Shown piece after piece: positions 1 through 6,828 of a stretch of 64,000 nucleotides of DNA. The notes beneath the pieces were generated by a model. The model was not told where the DNA came from and ran no database searches. It worked only from the letters and a program-made list of their open reading frames with translations. Source of the stretch: Psychromicrobium lacuslunae (GTDB taxonomy: Bacteria > Actinomycetota > Actinomycetes > Actinomycetales > Micrococcaceae); contig NZ_CP011005.1 of assembly GCF_000950575.1 (NCBI RefSeq), positions 3,100,001 to 3,164,000 of the forward strand, read 5' to 3'. A program made the translations under genes and the position numbers. Numbering within the stretch: position 1 is the first letter of the stretch; every line of letters starts with the position of its first letter.

Positions 1-1
1 G

Positions 2-835
2 AACCTGCCCGGTGCGCAGGTCGCTCAGCACGGTGTGATGAGGGTGTCACAAGACCTCGGCGCGACGTGGACGGCCCCGCACCTGGTGGAGCGCACTAAC
101 CCCGGCTTCTGGACCTATTCAGGCCCGGTCGAGGTCGGTAAGGGGCAAATCTTCTGCCCCACCACCGTTGAGGTGAGTTCCAGTATTTCGAAACTTTCCT
201 TGAGGTACCTGATTGAGGGCGGCGGGATCTCGCCCTACGGTGACGCAGCAGCGAAGCTCGCCGACAAAGCACTTGACCGCGCCAACACGGTTGCTGTCGC
301 GGATGCGTTTGATCGGGCTGACGGGCCTATTGGGCAGTCGGATAACGGCACTGACTGGGTCGGTACCGGCCCCGTCATCTCCGGCGGCACCCTTTTTGAC
401 AACCGCTCAGATGGTTTCAATGTCATCTATGCCAACACGCTCACCGGCGATAACGAGGTAGAGGCTGAGGTGGCTTGGGGCGGGGCGTCAGGGGTTTATC
501 TGCTCTGCCGCGTCCAAGACGCCAACAACTATTTGATGTTCGGCATCGAATCGAACGGGGCCAACGCCCGGCTCTACAAAGTCGTCGGTGGGACCGCAAC
601 CCAGCTCGGCACCGCAGCCGTGTCGGCCCCGGCGAATGTTTTCCACAAACTCAAGGTGGTCAACGTCGGCGGGAACGTCCGCTGCTACATCGAAGACATT
701 CAAGTCATTGTCGTCACCGACTCCAGCCTGCAAGGCCAAACATGGGTCGGCTTGAGAACCGGCGTCGCGGCCACCGGCCCGGTGCACCTGGTGCGGAACT
801 TCATCGCCCGCCGACGCGGCGGACTACTCAGCTAA
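2..835 (+). CDS. Phage tail / receptor-binding protein, 5' truncated
   Basis: The reading frame is open to the left edge of the window, so this is the C-terminal part of a larger protein; the first internal start is a GTG at 35. Near the visible N-terminus is an Asp-box-like stretch (SQDLGATW) as found in sialidase-type beta-propellers. The last 170 residues look like a beta-sandwich, lectin-like (LamG/concanavalin-like) domain ending in a basic tail (RRRGGLLS). It sits directly before the lysis genes, the usual place for the last tail gene of a siphophage. A role in host-surface binding is inferred from position and fold impression; no catalytic residues can be named. Confidence 0.6.
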   Translation, partial: NLPGAQVAQHGVMRVSQDLGATWTAPHLVERTNPGFWTYSGPVEVGKGQIFCPTTVEVSSSISKLSLRYLIEGGGISPYGDAAAKLADKALDRANTVAVADAFDRADGPIGQSDNGTDWVGTGPVISGGTLFDNRSDGFNVIYANTLTGDNEVEAEVAWGGASGVYLLCRVQDANNYLMFGIESNGANARLYKVVGGTATQLGTAAVSAPANVFHKLKVVNVGGNVRCYIEDIQVIVVTDSSLQGQTWVGLRTGVAATGPVHLVRNFIARRRGGLLS

Positions 836-854
836 CCCAGGGAGGGACATACAT

Positions 855-1124
855 GTGGACGGACTGGTTAGCACGACTCTCGGTGGGCTGTTCGCGCAGT
901 TGGGGGTCTTCGGATTCATCATCGTCGTCATTGGTGCGTGCGCTATCTGGTACCTCCGCACTTCGAAGGATTTGCGGGGCGAGAAAACGGGCATTATCGC
1001 CAGTAAGGACTCCAGGATCAGTGAACTCGAAGCGGCGAATCGTGAACTTTATGAAGCTCTCATGGACTGCCGCTACCCGAACCGGAACCCAAAACCACCG
1101 AAAGAGGGCGTGATCGATGACTAA
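855..1124 (+). CDS. Small phage membrane protein with coiled coil (holin or spanin-like candidate)
   Basis: This 89-residue protein has one hydrophobic segment (about residues 12-32) followed by a charged helical stretch ([20 protein letters not shown]) predicted to form a coiled coil. The start is GTG at 855, with GGAGGG 8 nt upstream. The ATG at 853 opens a different frame without phage-like features. Its 3' end overlaps the collagen-like gene by 8 bp. It lies in the lysis cassette, so a membrane role in lysis is plausible, but sequence alone does not separate a holin from another membrane protein. Confidence 0.6.
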   Translation: MDGLVSTTLGGLFAQLGVFGFIIVVIGACAIWYLRTSKDLRGEKTGIIASKDSRISELEAANRELYEALMDCRYPNRNPKPPKEGVIDD

Positions 1125-1812
1125 ATTAGAGCGGAAAAGAAGCCTGATCGGGTATCTACTGCTCGTTCTTGTCATTCTGCTACTCGGTGGACTGCTATAT
1201 CAAAACGCCGCCGTGATCGGACAGAAAGACGCTGCACTGGCCCAAGCGCAGGCCGACCGGGTCAAAGCCCAAGAAGTCTCAACCCGTACCCTGGAGCTCT
1301 GCAAGCAGGGACTCATCGTCCAAGATCAGCAGGGCAAAAACTTGTGCCAGGTCGCATCCGAGGTGAAACAGCAAACCGGTCAAGACACGCCACCGCCCGT
1401 CGCCGGAGCCCAAGGCCCACAAGGCCCGCGCGGCTTCGAAGGCCCACAAGGGCCAGCAGGTGAAGACGGCCCCCAAGGAGTCGCTGGCAAGCCTGGCCCA
1501 GATGGTAAACCCGGCGTGGCTGGTCAAACCATTACTGGGCCGCAAGGCCCGGCAGGTGTGGACGGCGCACCAGGTGCACCCGGAGCTGAGGGTCCGCAAG
1601 GAAAAGAAGGCGCACCCGGCAAAGAAGGCCCGCAAGGTCCACAAGGCCCGGCAGGCCCGCAGGGCCCGAAGGGCGACCCGGTATCAAGCATCACAATCAC
1701 CGCCGCAGACGGCAGCAAACAGCTCTGCACGCCCGTCGCCCCTGGTTCAACAGACATTGCCTGCGTCCTCCAAACACCACCGACCACTACACCGACAGGA
1801 GGAACCTCATGA
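1117..1812 (+). CDS. Membrane-anchored collagen-like protein in phage lysis cassette
   Basis: The 231-residue product starts with a basic N-terminus and a membrane segment (about residues 10-28). A coiled-coil-like stretch containing two Cys follows, then about 30 Gly-X-Y triplets (residues ~96-188, rich in GPQ and GPA), with one short break at GQTITG. The C-terminal 40 residues hold two more Cys. Gly-X-Y repeats form collagen triple helices, and in phages they usually lie in tail fibres or surface proteins. The ATG has GAGGG 8 nt upstream. It is translationally coupled to both neighbours, with an 8-bp overlap before and an ATGA overlap with the lysin after. Confidence 0.75.
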   Translation: MTKLERKRSLIGYLLLVLVILLLGGLLYQNAAVIGQKDAALAQAQADRVKAQEVSTRTLELCKQGLIVQDQQGKNLCQVASEVKQQTGQDTPPPVAGAQGPQGPRGFEGPQGPAGEDGPQGVAGKPGPDGKPGVAGQTITGPQGPAGVDGAPGAPGAEGPQGKEGAPGKEGPQGPQGPAGPQGPKGDPVSSITITAADGSKQLCTPVAPGSTDIACVLQTPPTTTPTGGTS

Positions 1813-2765
1813 GCCTGAATGGGATCGATATTTCAGGGTGGCAGGCTGGGATTAATCTGGCCGCCGTCCCTGCTGACTTTGTCATCATCAAAGCGACAGG
1901 CGGTACCGGTTTTGTCAGCCAAGGCTGCGACGCACAATTCCAGCAAGCCAAAGCATTAGGCAAGCCGCGCGGGATCTACCATTTCGCCCACGAAGCCGGT
2001 TACCAGGGCAGCGCCACCAGCGAAGCTAATCACTTCCTGACCCAAACCAAGGGCTATCACGGCGAAGCCATGCTCGTGCTGGACTGGGAGGGCGACAACG
2101 TCGCAGATGTGGGCTGGGCCAAAACGTGGCTCGACACCGTCTACGCTGCTACCGGTGTGCGCCCAGTGATTTACATGAATCAGGCGGCTGAGAACTCCTA
2201 CGACTGGTCCCCGGTTGTTGCCGCTGATTACGCGCTCTGGATCGCGCAGTACCCTTCCTCCGGCGCTCAAGGATACGGAGCACTCTCTGCCCCGCCGCAC
2301 CTCGTGCACTGGCCGTCAGCAGCACTGTGGCAATACACGGCCACGGGACGCCTGCCCGGCTGGAATGGCGCTCTCGACCTCAACATCTTCACCGGCGACC
2401 GAGCAGCCTGGGACGCCTACACCAGAAAACAAGGATCAACCCAGCCAACCCCGAAGGAGCTTTTTACTGTGGCACAATACGACGAAATACAACGCCAGCA
2501 AGGCCTCACCCACTCCAAACTGAACAACCTTGCTGTAGCTGTGAATGCGAACGCTCGGCAGAATCAGATTTGGCACGGCCAGTCTCACGCCAAGCTCAAT
2601 GTCCTCAATGAGATGGTGACCCAGCTAGCACAAAAGCAGGGTGCCACGTTCACCCAGGAGGAGATCACCCAGTGGGCTAAGGAGGGTGCCGCAGCGGCCC
2701 TGGCCGAGTCTGTGGTGACCGTCGATGTCAATGTCAATGACAAGTCGCAACCCGAAGCCCAGTAG
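1809..2765 (+). CDS. GH25 family lysozyme (phage endolysin)
   Basis: This is the cell-wall hydrolase of the prophage and should cut the N-acetylmuramic acid-GlcNAc bond of peptidoglycan. The N-terminal ~205 residues form a GH25 domain: NGIDISGWQ with D7, and LDWEGD with D92 and E94, the usual acidic pair. The C-terminal ~110 residues ([16 protein letters not shown]... [13 protein letters not shown]) are helical and repeat a K-L-N pattern, perhaps a wall-binding or oligomerisation segment. It has no signal peptide, so export should depend on the holins. It starts within an ATGA overlap with the collagen-like gene, with AGGAGG upstream. Confidence 0.9.
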   Translation: MSLNGIDISGWQAGINLAAVPADFVIIKATGGTGFVSQGCDAQFQQAKALGKPRGIYHFAHEAGYQGSATSEANHFLTQTKGYHGEAMLVLDWEGDNVADVGWAKTWLDTVYAATGVRPVIYMNQAAENSYDWSPVVAADYALWIAQYPSSGAQGYGALSAPPHLVHWPSAALWQYTATGRLPGWNGALDLNIFTGDRAAWDAYTRKQGSTQPTPKELFTVAQYDEIQRQQGLTHSKLNNLAVAVNANARQNQIWHGQSHAKLNVLNEMVTQLAQKQGATFTQEEITQWAKEGAAAALAESVVTVDVNVNDKSQPEAQ

Positions 2766-2907
2766 GGCTACCAGAGCAGTTGTACTGGTTGCTCTTATCT
2801 GCGGCTGCTGGGTAGCCGTGTTTGTCATTTTTGCAGCGGTGATGTTCGTCGCAGCTTCTTTGGTTCAATCATTCACCGAAGGCTTGACTGCCTTCCTGCC
2901 CTTCTAA
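2725..2907 (+). CDS. Small single-span membrane protein, holin/antiholin candidate
   Basis: The 60-residue product has a basic N-terminus ([13 protein letters not shown]) and one long hydrophobic helix (about residues 18-48). It overlaps the last 41 bp of the lysin gene in another frame. The start is uncertain because three in-frame ATGs occur at 2725, 2731 and 2737. Its place between endolysin and the two-span holin candidate suggests a holin-related function. This is inference from position and topology only. Confidence 0.55.
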   Translation: MSMSMTSRNPKPSRATRAVVLVALICGCWVAVFVIFAAVMFVAASLVQSFTEGLTAFLPF

Positions 2908-2916
2908 GGAGCAACT

Positions 2917-3180
2917 ATGGGCGATCACGAAGCCCTCAAACCTACCCAAACTCGTTTCCCCTGGCGCACAGCTTTTCGCACAGGTCTAGCACTGATACTG
3001 CCGCTTATCGCTGGCGCGCCGCTGATCTACCAAGCAGCGACCAACCACGACCCTGCCGCAGCATCCGGCGTAGCAGGAGCCGTGCTACTCGTCACCGGGG
3101 GTATTACTCGAGTCATGGCCATACCGGTCGTGAATGAGTTCTTGACCAAGATTGGCATCGGCGCAACACCCAAGCAATAG
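2917..3180 (+). CDS. Two-span phage holin candidate
   Basis: The 87-residue protein has two hydrophobic segments (about 20-39 and 51-72) joined by a short polar turn, a basic N-terminus and a short polar tail. This is the architecture of actinophage holins, which would release the lysin. AAGGAG precedes the ATG by about 6 nt. It is the last gene of the rightward lysis cassette and is followed by a strong terminator 16 bp after the stop. Confidence 0.6.
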   Translation: MGDHEALKPTQTRFPWRTAFRTGLALILPLIAGAPLIYQAATNHDPAAASGVAGAVLLVTGGITRVMAIPVVNEFLTKIGIGATPKQ

Positions 3181-3195
3181 CAATTCCTAAACGTG

Positions 3196-3237
3196 AAAGC
3201 GGCCTCACCATTCTTTGCGGATTGGTGAGGCCGCTTT
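3196..3237. terminator. Strong bidirectional terminator after the lysis cassette
   Basis: A perfect 15-bp stem (3196-3210 with 3223-3237) encloses a 12-nt loop. The arm ends give T-runs on both strands. It closes the rightward lysis operon and would also stop leftward transcription from 3306. Confidence 0.9.
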
Positions 3238-3305
3238 TCGTCGTTAAGAGACCTGCCGCCTACGGAGTGTGTGAGTAACCCGGTAGGCGGCAGGCGGCCA
3301 GATGG

Positions 3306-3446
3306 CTACTTAGCCCTGCGAATCTGGATCATCTGCCAGCCGTCGGGTACTTGGGCCTCCACAGCGGACAGGGCGGTCTCGTAGTCGTCGGCCTCTGCTT
3401 CGAGTGCACGGGTCTCGGTAGGACGTATCAGCGCTTCAATTCTCAT
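3306..3446 (-). CDS. Small phage hypothetical protein (46 aa)
   Basis: This is a short leftward gene starting MRIEALIRPTETRALEAEAD and ending GWQMIQIRRAK. Its phage location, codon use like its neighbours and compact spacing behind the 384-residue gene (12 bp) support it as real. The fold looks like one acidic helix followed by a strand (EAQVPDGWQMIQIRR), the form often seen in tiny phage proteins. The function is unknown. It is the last gene of the leftward accessory operon before the terminator at 3196-3237. Confidence 0.5.
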   Translation of the reverse strand: MRIEALIRPTETRALEAEADDYETALSAVEAQVPDGWQMIQIRRAK

Positions 3447-3458
3447 GGTGTCAGTCTA

Positions 3459-4613
3459 TTAGTCTATTTGCTGACCCATTTTGTGTAGGGCGCGGAGGCG
3501 GTTGTCCACTGCGGCGTAAGTGCGTCCGAGGGTTGCGGCTTTGTCCTCGATACGTTCGGTGGAGGTCAGGATATATTCGTCCTCGTCGCCGCTCCAGGGC
3601 TTGCCGTTGTTGGTTGCTGATAACTGTGTGCGGCCGTTGCGTTCTCGGAGTTGCTTGGCTTTGACGGCCTGGCACTGGTCGCAGGGGCAGGCTTGTCCTG
3701 GTAGGTGTCCGCCTGCTTCGAGCGCATTGGCAGCTTTTTGTGCAGCCTTGGCGTGCTCCAAGCGTTTGTATTCGTTCATCGCCGTCATGCATTCGTCGCA
3801 GCGGCACCCTTCCTGCCACCGGGCAGGTATTCCATGCTTTTTTGGCTTTTCCACAGCACCAGTGAACCCAGCATTTTTGCCGATCTCTTGGACACGGCTC
3901 TCTGACTTGCCAAGGATTTCACCAATCTCTCTCCATGTCAGGCCAGTTTCCCGAAGATTCGCCACGCGGGAAGTTAGCTCGGCTGTGCTCTCCCGCATAC
4001 GGCGGGTGCCTTTCGGCTCGTGCAATGGCTGACCGCCCAAAAGCCGTCGATAGTGCAACCGGCACAGTCCAAGCCGGTGAGGTGGCGTATCGCACACGGT
4101 GCACCGGGACAGCCTGGGGAAGCGCATTTCGCGGGTTGGGTGCTTCATCGTGGAACCGAGGCGGTTTAAGAGATCATAGACAACCCACTGATTGCCACCT
4201 AAAATTTCCACAATCTGCTGGGCTGAGTATCCGCGATCAGCAAGGTACTTGTGCTGCCAATACCTGGCATAAGAAAACGGCCTCGAAATTTCATCATTGA
4301 GACCAATACGCATTGCTCTCGCCTCAATGGCCCCCACCGTCCGTCCCAGAGTGCCAGCGACCATGGCCCGACTATTTGGATCTCTTTGGATGGTCCACCA
4401 AAGATCTGAAAGAGCTTCGTCGTCTTCCTTCGTCCAGATAGGACCAACATTCGGCTCCACACCATATTTCTCGGTGACTCGATAATTCTTAAGCGCACGG
4501 GTGCGGGCGAGGACTGCATTGACGCTCCTTCCCAGCACCTCCGATGCCTCTTCCCAGCGCCCCCAAAGCTCCAGCAGGCGACGGTCATCCTCCTCACTCC
4601 AGTGACGAGCCAT
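3459..4613 (-). CDS. Myb/SANT-like, cysteine-rich DNA-binding phage protein
   Basis: This is a modular 384-residue protein. Three SANT/Myb-like units share a W-[ST]-x-[ED]-[ED]-D signature and end in a LGR-[ST]-x-x-A-[VI]-x-x-R recognition-like helix: residues ~4-40, ~60-105 and ~335-378. The middle holds a CxxC...CxxH cluster (CTVCDTPPHRLGLCRLH), an HTH-like stretch (LTWREIGEILGKSESRVQEIG) and two CxCxxC motifs (CRCDEC, CPCDQC), which are likely zinc sites. It should bind DNA. Whether it is a late regulator, a terminase-related or a recombination protein cannot be told. It is coupled to the upstream gene through a TAATG overlap. Confidence 0.6.
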   Translation of the reverse strand: MARHWSEEDDRRLLELWGRWEEASEVLGRSVNAVLARTRALKNYRVTEKYGVEPNVGPIWTKEDDEALSDLWWTIQRDPNSRAMVAGTLGRTVGAIEARAMRIGLNDEISRPFSYARYWQHKYLADRGYSAQQIVEILGGNQWVVYDLLNRLGSTMKHPTREMRFPRLSRCTVCDTPPHRLGLCRLHYRRLLGGQPLHEPKGTRRMRESTAELTSRVANLRETGLTWREIGEILGKSESRVQEIGKNAGFTGAVEKPKKHGIPARWQEGCRCDECMTAMNEYKRLEHAKAAQKAANALEAGGHLPGQACPCDQCQAVKAKQLRERNGRTQLSATNNGKPWSGDEDEYILTSTERIEDKAATLGRTYAAVDNRLRALHKMGQQID

Positions 4614-5275
4614 TACGAGTCATTTCCGGCTGCGATCACGGGCGTGTAGAACTCGATGGTGAGGCCTGGCACTTCTTGGGCGACCCTGGCGATCACGGCG
4701 CGATGCCATTGGGCTGAATAGGTTGTTTCTGGGTGCTTAGCCCAGAAGTCCGCGTTGACTCGGTAGGTTTGCACTACCACGTCCGTGGCATCCTCTAACG
4801 CTTCCACATACCGGCCAACGTTTTCTGCTGTTTCCGCTTCGATGTGTTCCATACCCTCCCGGATGCGCGCCGGGATGGGTGTCTCACTTGACTCGTACCG
4901 GTTCCATTGGCGCAGGGCCACGTCGAAATATTCGGCACACCACTCACGGGTCAGGCCGAGGTATTCGCGCACGACTTTTAGCTCAGCAGCCGTCATCGCT
5001 TCCTCGACATTGAAGTCGTAAAGGATTTCGGCGTCAAAAATGCTCGTACCCTCGGGCCAGGTCGCGCCGACTTCCTCTAGGGCAGCTTGAGAAGCTTCCA
5101 GCAACGGCTCCAGAGCATCATCATCTGCGGTGTCATCTGCCAAGGCACTGATCGCGGCTTGGCGCACCTCACGGGGTAGCTGCTCTATACGCTGTGTCGA
5201 TAGTCGGCTAGCCTTCCTACTATCAGCTGACTGACCAGCAATCGAAAGATTCGCAGAGATTCTTGTTGAACTCAA
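4613..5275 (-). CDS. Phage HTH protein with YdiL/DUF1870-like domain
   Basis: The 220-residue protein has a central HTH of the Cro/C1-YdiL kind: residues ~96-140, with MTAAELKVVREYLGLTREW, then RQWNRYESSETPIPARI. This layout is shared by YdiL/DUF1870 and Aca2-like regulators. A helical N-terminal half and a C-terminal segment that may bind a ligand or partner flank it. The start is TTG at 5275 because GGAG lies 9 nt upstream and the only upstream ATG runs into a stop. The gene overlaps the SANT-like gene by one base. A regulatory role is inferred. Confidence 0.55.
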   Translation of the reverse strand: MSSTRISANLSIAGQSADSRKASRLSTQRIEQLPREVRQAAISALADDTADDDALEPLLEASQAALEEVGATWPEGTSIFDAEILYDFNVEEAMTAAELKVVREYLGLTREWCAEYFDVALRQWNRYESSETPIPARIREGMEHIEAETAENVGRYVEALEDATDVVVQTYRVNADFWAKHPETTYSAQWHRAVIARVAQEVPGLTIEFYTPVIAAGNDS

Positions 5276-5300
5276 GATTATTCACTCCATCCAAAAATTA

Positions 5301-5335
5301 GGGTGGCGACCCCCAGCTTCGGGGGCTCGCCACCC
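5301..5335. terminator. Hairpin between two leftward phage genes
   Basis: A GC-rich hairpin has a 9-bp outer stem (5301-5309 with 5327-5335) and an inner C5/G5 stem. It lies after the 55-aa gene and only 25 bp before the TTG start of the next leftward gene. It therefore acts either as a terminator or as an attenuator controlling the downstream regulators. T-rich sequence follows on the minus strand. Confidence 0.7.
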
Positions 5336-5341
5336 TCAGTC

Positions 5342-5509
5342 CTAAAGCTGCTCTTGTAGCTCGCGGTATGCGTCCGGGTCGATAGCGTCATTGTCAATGA
5401 CGGGGGTCTCAATGCCCAGGGCCAGCCATTCCTGAGCGATTTCCTCCAGTTTGGACTTGACCTGATCAGCGCTGGTGTTCAAATAAACTGCGGCTTCGAA
5501 GATGTTCAT
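5342..5509 (-). CDS. Small phage protein with HTH-like N-terminus (55 aa)
   Basis: Starting at the ATG at 5509, preceded by GGGAG 6 nt upstream, the product is MNIFEAAVYLNTSADQVKSK... with an acidic tail. The first 25 residues have the sequence rhythm of a MerR/Xis-type winged HTH (AAVYLNTSADQVKSKL), so an excisionase or small regulator is possible. A longer frame reaching back to 5746 lacks a ribosome binding site and has unlikely composition, so it was not used. A promoter is visible upstream at 5566-5594. Confidence 0.5.
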   Translation of the reverse strand: MNIFEAAVYLNTSADQVKSKLEEIAQEWLALGIETPVIDNDAIDPDAYRELQEQL

Positions 5510-5565
5510 GGTGTTCTCCCCTTTTAGGGTTCTGGTCTTGGGCTTTTCCCTAACCTGATAAAAAT

Positions 5566-5594
5566 AGTCTATGTCACTAAAGAGGACATTGCAA
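5566..5594 (-). promoter_or_regulatory. Promoter of the leftward accessory genes
   Basis: Read on the minus strand, TTGCAA (5589-5594) is followed after exactly 17 nt by TAGACT (5566-5571). It lies 57 nt upstream of the 5509 start codon. A half-site TTTAGGGT (5523-5530) between promoter and gene resembles one arm of the operator at 6109-6125. Confidence 0.45.
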
Positions 5595-5641
5595 GCCCTT
5601 ATCAAGGAAATCTCAAAAGCTTTCCCACCCCGACCACCACC

Positions 5642-5670
5642 TTGCAACGTTCGAACACTTGTTCTAACTT
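5642..5670 (+). promoter_or_regulatory. LexA-controlled promoter with SOS box
   Basis: TTGCAA (5642-5647) and TAACTT (5665-5670) are 17 bp apart. The spacer holds CGAACACTTGTTC (5652-5664), a GAAC-N4-GTTC box matching the LexA sites of Bacillus and Actinobacteria. Only 7 nt separate the -10 from the ATG at 5678, so the transcript is probably leaderless. LexA bound here would block RNA polymerase and DNA damage would derepress the gene. Confidence 0.7.
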
Positions 5671-5677
5671 TAACCGC

Positions 5678-6034
5678 ATGGGAAAGCAGGAGCAGTGGGC
5701 GGGTGACCGAACCCCACCGAAGTTTGATGCTCCTGTGCCGCGCCACATACCAGAAGAGCTGATTGACGAGTCAGAGATTCACCGCCCACCAAAAGGGGTC
5801 TATGTGTGGGTGACGCTGACCTACCCTGATCAAAAGCCCATGGAGATAGAAGGTATCGCCGGGGCGTGGACGAAAATGTTTGTCAAAGTGGGGCACTCGG
5901 AGCACGTGGAGTACTACTCGGGCTGGGTGACTCGCTGGTACCCGGCTTTCAACGTGCGACGCAGGCACGAGGCTGAGCAGCCAGAGTTCGGGCGCGGCGG
6001 CAAGTGGCAACCCGCCAGGAACCCTCGACGGTAA
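5678..6034 (+). CDS. SOS-inducible small phage protein of unknown function
   Basis: The start at 5678 is chosen because the -10 element ends 7 nt upstream and a LexA box overlaps the promoter. An upstream TTG at 5642 would lie inside the -35. The 118-residue product (MGKQEQWAGDRTPPKF...) has a Trp/Tyr/Val-rich core (GVYVWVTLTYPDQKPMEIEG) and a basic C-terminus (RRRHEAEQ... ARNPRR), suggesting a nucleic-acid or protein-binding domain. I do not recognise the family. Control by LexA in a prophage points to a role in damage-induced growth or repair. Confidence 0.55.
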   Translation: MGKQEQWAGDRTPPKFDAPVPRHIPEELIDESEIHRPPKGVYVWVTLTYPDQKPMEIEGIAGAWTKMFVKVGHSEHVEYYSGWVTRWYPAFNVRRRHEAEQPEFGRGGKWQPARNPRR

Positions 6035-6101
6035 GCGAGCTGCATGCCGTGATGTCGCGGCGCAAAGGTGCAAAAGTGACGAAAAAATTTCTACACTCGA
6101 C

Positions 6102-6132
6102 TTGACAGCACCCTATTTTAGGGTGTTATGAT
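6102..6132 (+). promoter_or_regulatory. Promoter with palindromic operator for the small gene-HTH gene pair
   Basis: A consensus TTGACA (6102-6107) and TATGAT (6127-6132) are 19 bp apart. The spacer is a perfect inverted repeat, CACCCTA-TTT-TAGGGTG (6109-6125). A repressor dimer there would occlude the promoter. Related TTAGGGT half-sites occur at 5298-5304 and 5523-5530. Confidence 0.65.
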
Positions 6133-6183
6133 TCAAGTATAGCCAATGGGGAAGTCCCAGGCAGGGTAGGAGTAGAAACCAAA

Positions 6184-6450
6184 ATGTTGTTGAATGAACT
6201 CAAAACCGCAAATCCGGAGCAAATCGCCAAGTTCGTTGCCTCCCACCAGGCACTTCCCTCACTCCCTACCATTTGGGCCGTTGACTACAACGCGCAGACT
6301 GCTCGAGTGGTTTTAGATAATGAAGCTCGCGCAGCCGTCCTAGCTCACGCCAATTGGAAGGAATCCTTGGGAGTTGATCGATCAGTGGACCTCAACGTCG
6401 TCAACCCTCACACAAATGCTATTGAGGGAATCGTCACCTTCAACCTTTGA
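6184..6450 (+). CDS. Small phage protein of unknown function, first gene of an acr-aca-like pair
   Basis: The product has 88 residues (MLLNELKTANPEQIAKFVASHQ...) with an N-terminal helix, then a likely beta-rich half (IWAVDYNAQTARVVLDN, VDLNVVNPHTNAIEGIVTF). It has no membrane segment, signal or known motif. GTAGGAG lies about 12 nt before the ATG. It has its own strong promoter with an internal palindrome and is followed after 48 bp by an HTH gene. That is the standard arrangement of anti-CRISPR (acr) genes with their aca repressors, but the protein itself matches nothing I know, so the role is a hypothesis. Confidence 0.5.
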   Translation: MLLNELKTANPEQIAKFVASHQALPSLPTIWAVDYNAQTARVVLDNEARAAVLAHANWKESLGVDRSVDLNVVNPHTNAIEGIVTFNL

Positions 6451-6456
6451 CGCCAA

Positions 6457-6482
6457 GGCGGGGAGGGTTAGCCCTCCCCGCC
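6457..6482 (+). terminator. GC-rich intercistronic hairpin
   Basis: A perfect 11-bp stem (6457-6467 with 6472-6482) closes a TTAG loop, with no T-run after it. It sits between the 88-aa gene and the HTH gene, so it may be a partial terminator or mRNA-stabilising hairpin. Either would give more of the first protein than of the putative repressor. Confidence 0.6.
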
Positions 6483-6498
6483 CAGATCAGGAGAAACT

Positions 6499-6828
6499 AT
6501 GACTCCCGCACAAGTTGCAGCGATACGACACCTGGTAGGTTTGACCTTCAAAGAACTCGGAATAGATCTGGGCATTAACCCACGCACGATTCGCGGCTGG
6601 GAATCTGGAATGTATGCCCCATCGCCCGCTAAAGTCAGCGCAATCCGAAAACTTCGCGGCGAGCATGATGCTGAGCTTCAAGAGCTACTGGACAAAGAAG
6701 CATCGGAAGGATTCGTAAAAATTCCGACCGGACCAAGGCCGCTAGGCTGGTACGTCGCCCTGACAGCTAGACTGCTTGACCAGCGGCCCAACGCCCAAGT
6801 CACTCGGTCGCCAAGCTTAGACTCTTGA
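6499..6828 (+). CDS. HTH regulator, Aca-like candidate
   Basis: The 109-residue protein begins with an HTH of the Cro/C1-YdiL type: MTPAQVAAIRHLVGLTFKELG, then INPRTIRGWESG and SPAKVSAIRKLRG. The W-E-S-G after the recognition helix is typical of this class, to which several anti-CRISPR-associated (Aca) repressors belong. AGGAG lies 5 nt upstream of the ATG. It is likely to bind the palindrome at 6109-6125 and limit expression of its own operon. Its 3' end overlaps the convergent HMCES gene by 12 bp. Confidence 0.6.
   Translation: MTPAQVAAIRHLVGLTFKELGIDLGINPRTIRGWESGMYAPSPAKVSAIRKLRGEHDAELQELLDKEASEGFVKIPTGPRPLGWYVALTARLLDQRPNAQVTRSPSLDS

Noticed and set aside
475-1113. A long plus-strand frame crossing the tail protein and small membrane protein genes, using ATG 853 as an internal start
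   Set aside because: Its composition is Arg-rich and unlike any protein, and the GTG 855 frame has the better protein features with the same ribosome binding site.
1279-1644. Minus-strand frames opposite the collagen-like repeats
   Set aside because: They are mirror frames of the Gly-X-Y codons, without ribosome binding sites.
1390-1680. Regular repeats that could be read as a CRISPR array or minisatellite
   Set aside because: The periodicity is of Gly-X-Y codons inside a coding gene, with no constant repeat and spacer lengths. No CRISPR array or cas gene was seen in the window.
5510-5746. N-terminal extension of the 55-residue leftward phage gene
   Set aside because: The extension crosses the promoter at 5566-5594 and the divergent LexA promoter. 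The ATG at 5509 has its own good ribosome binding site.
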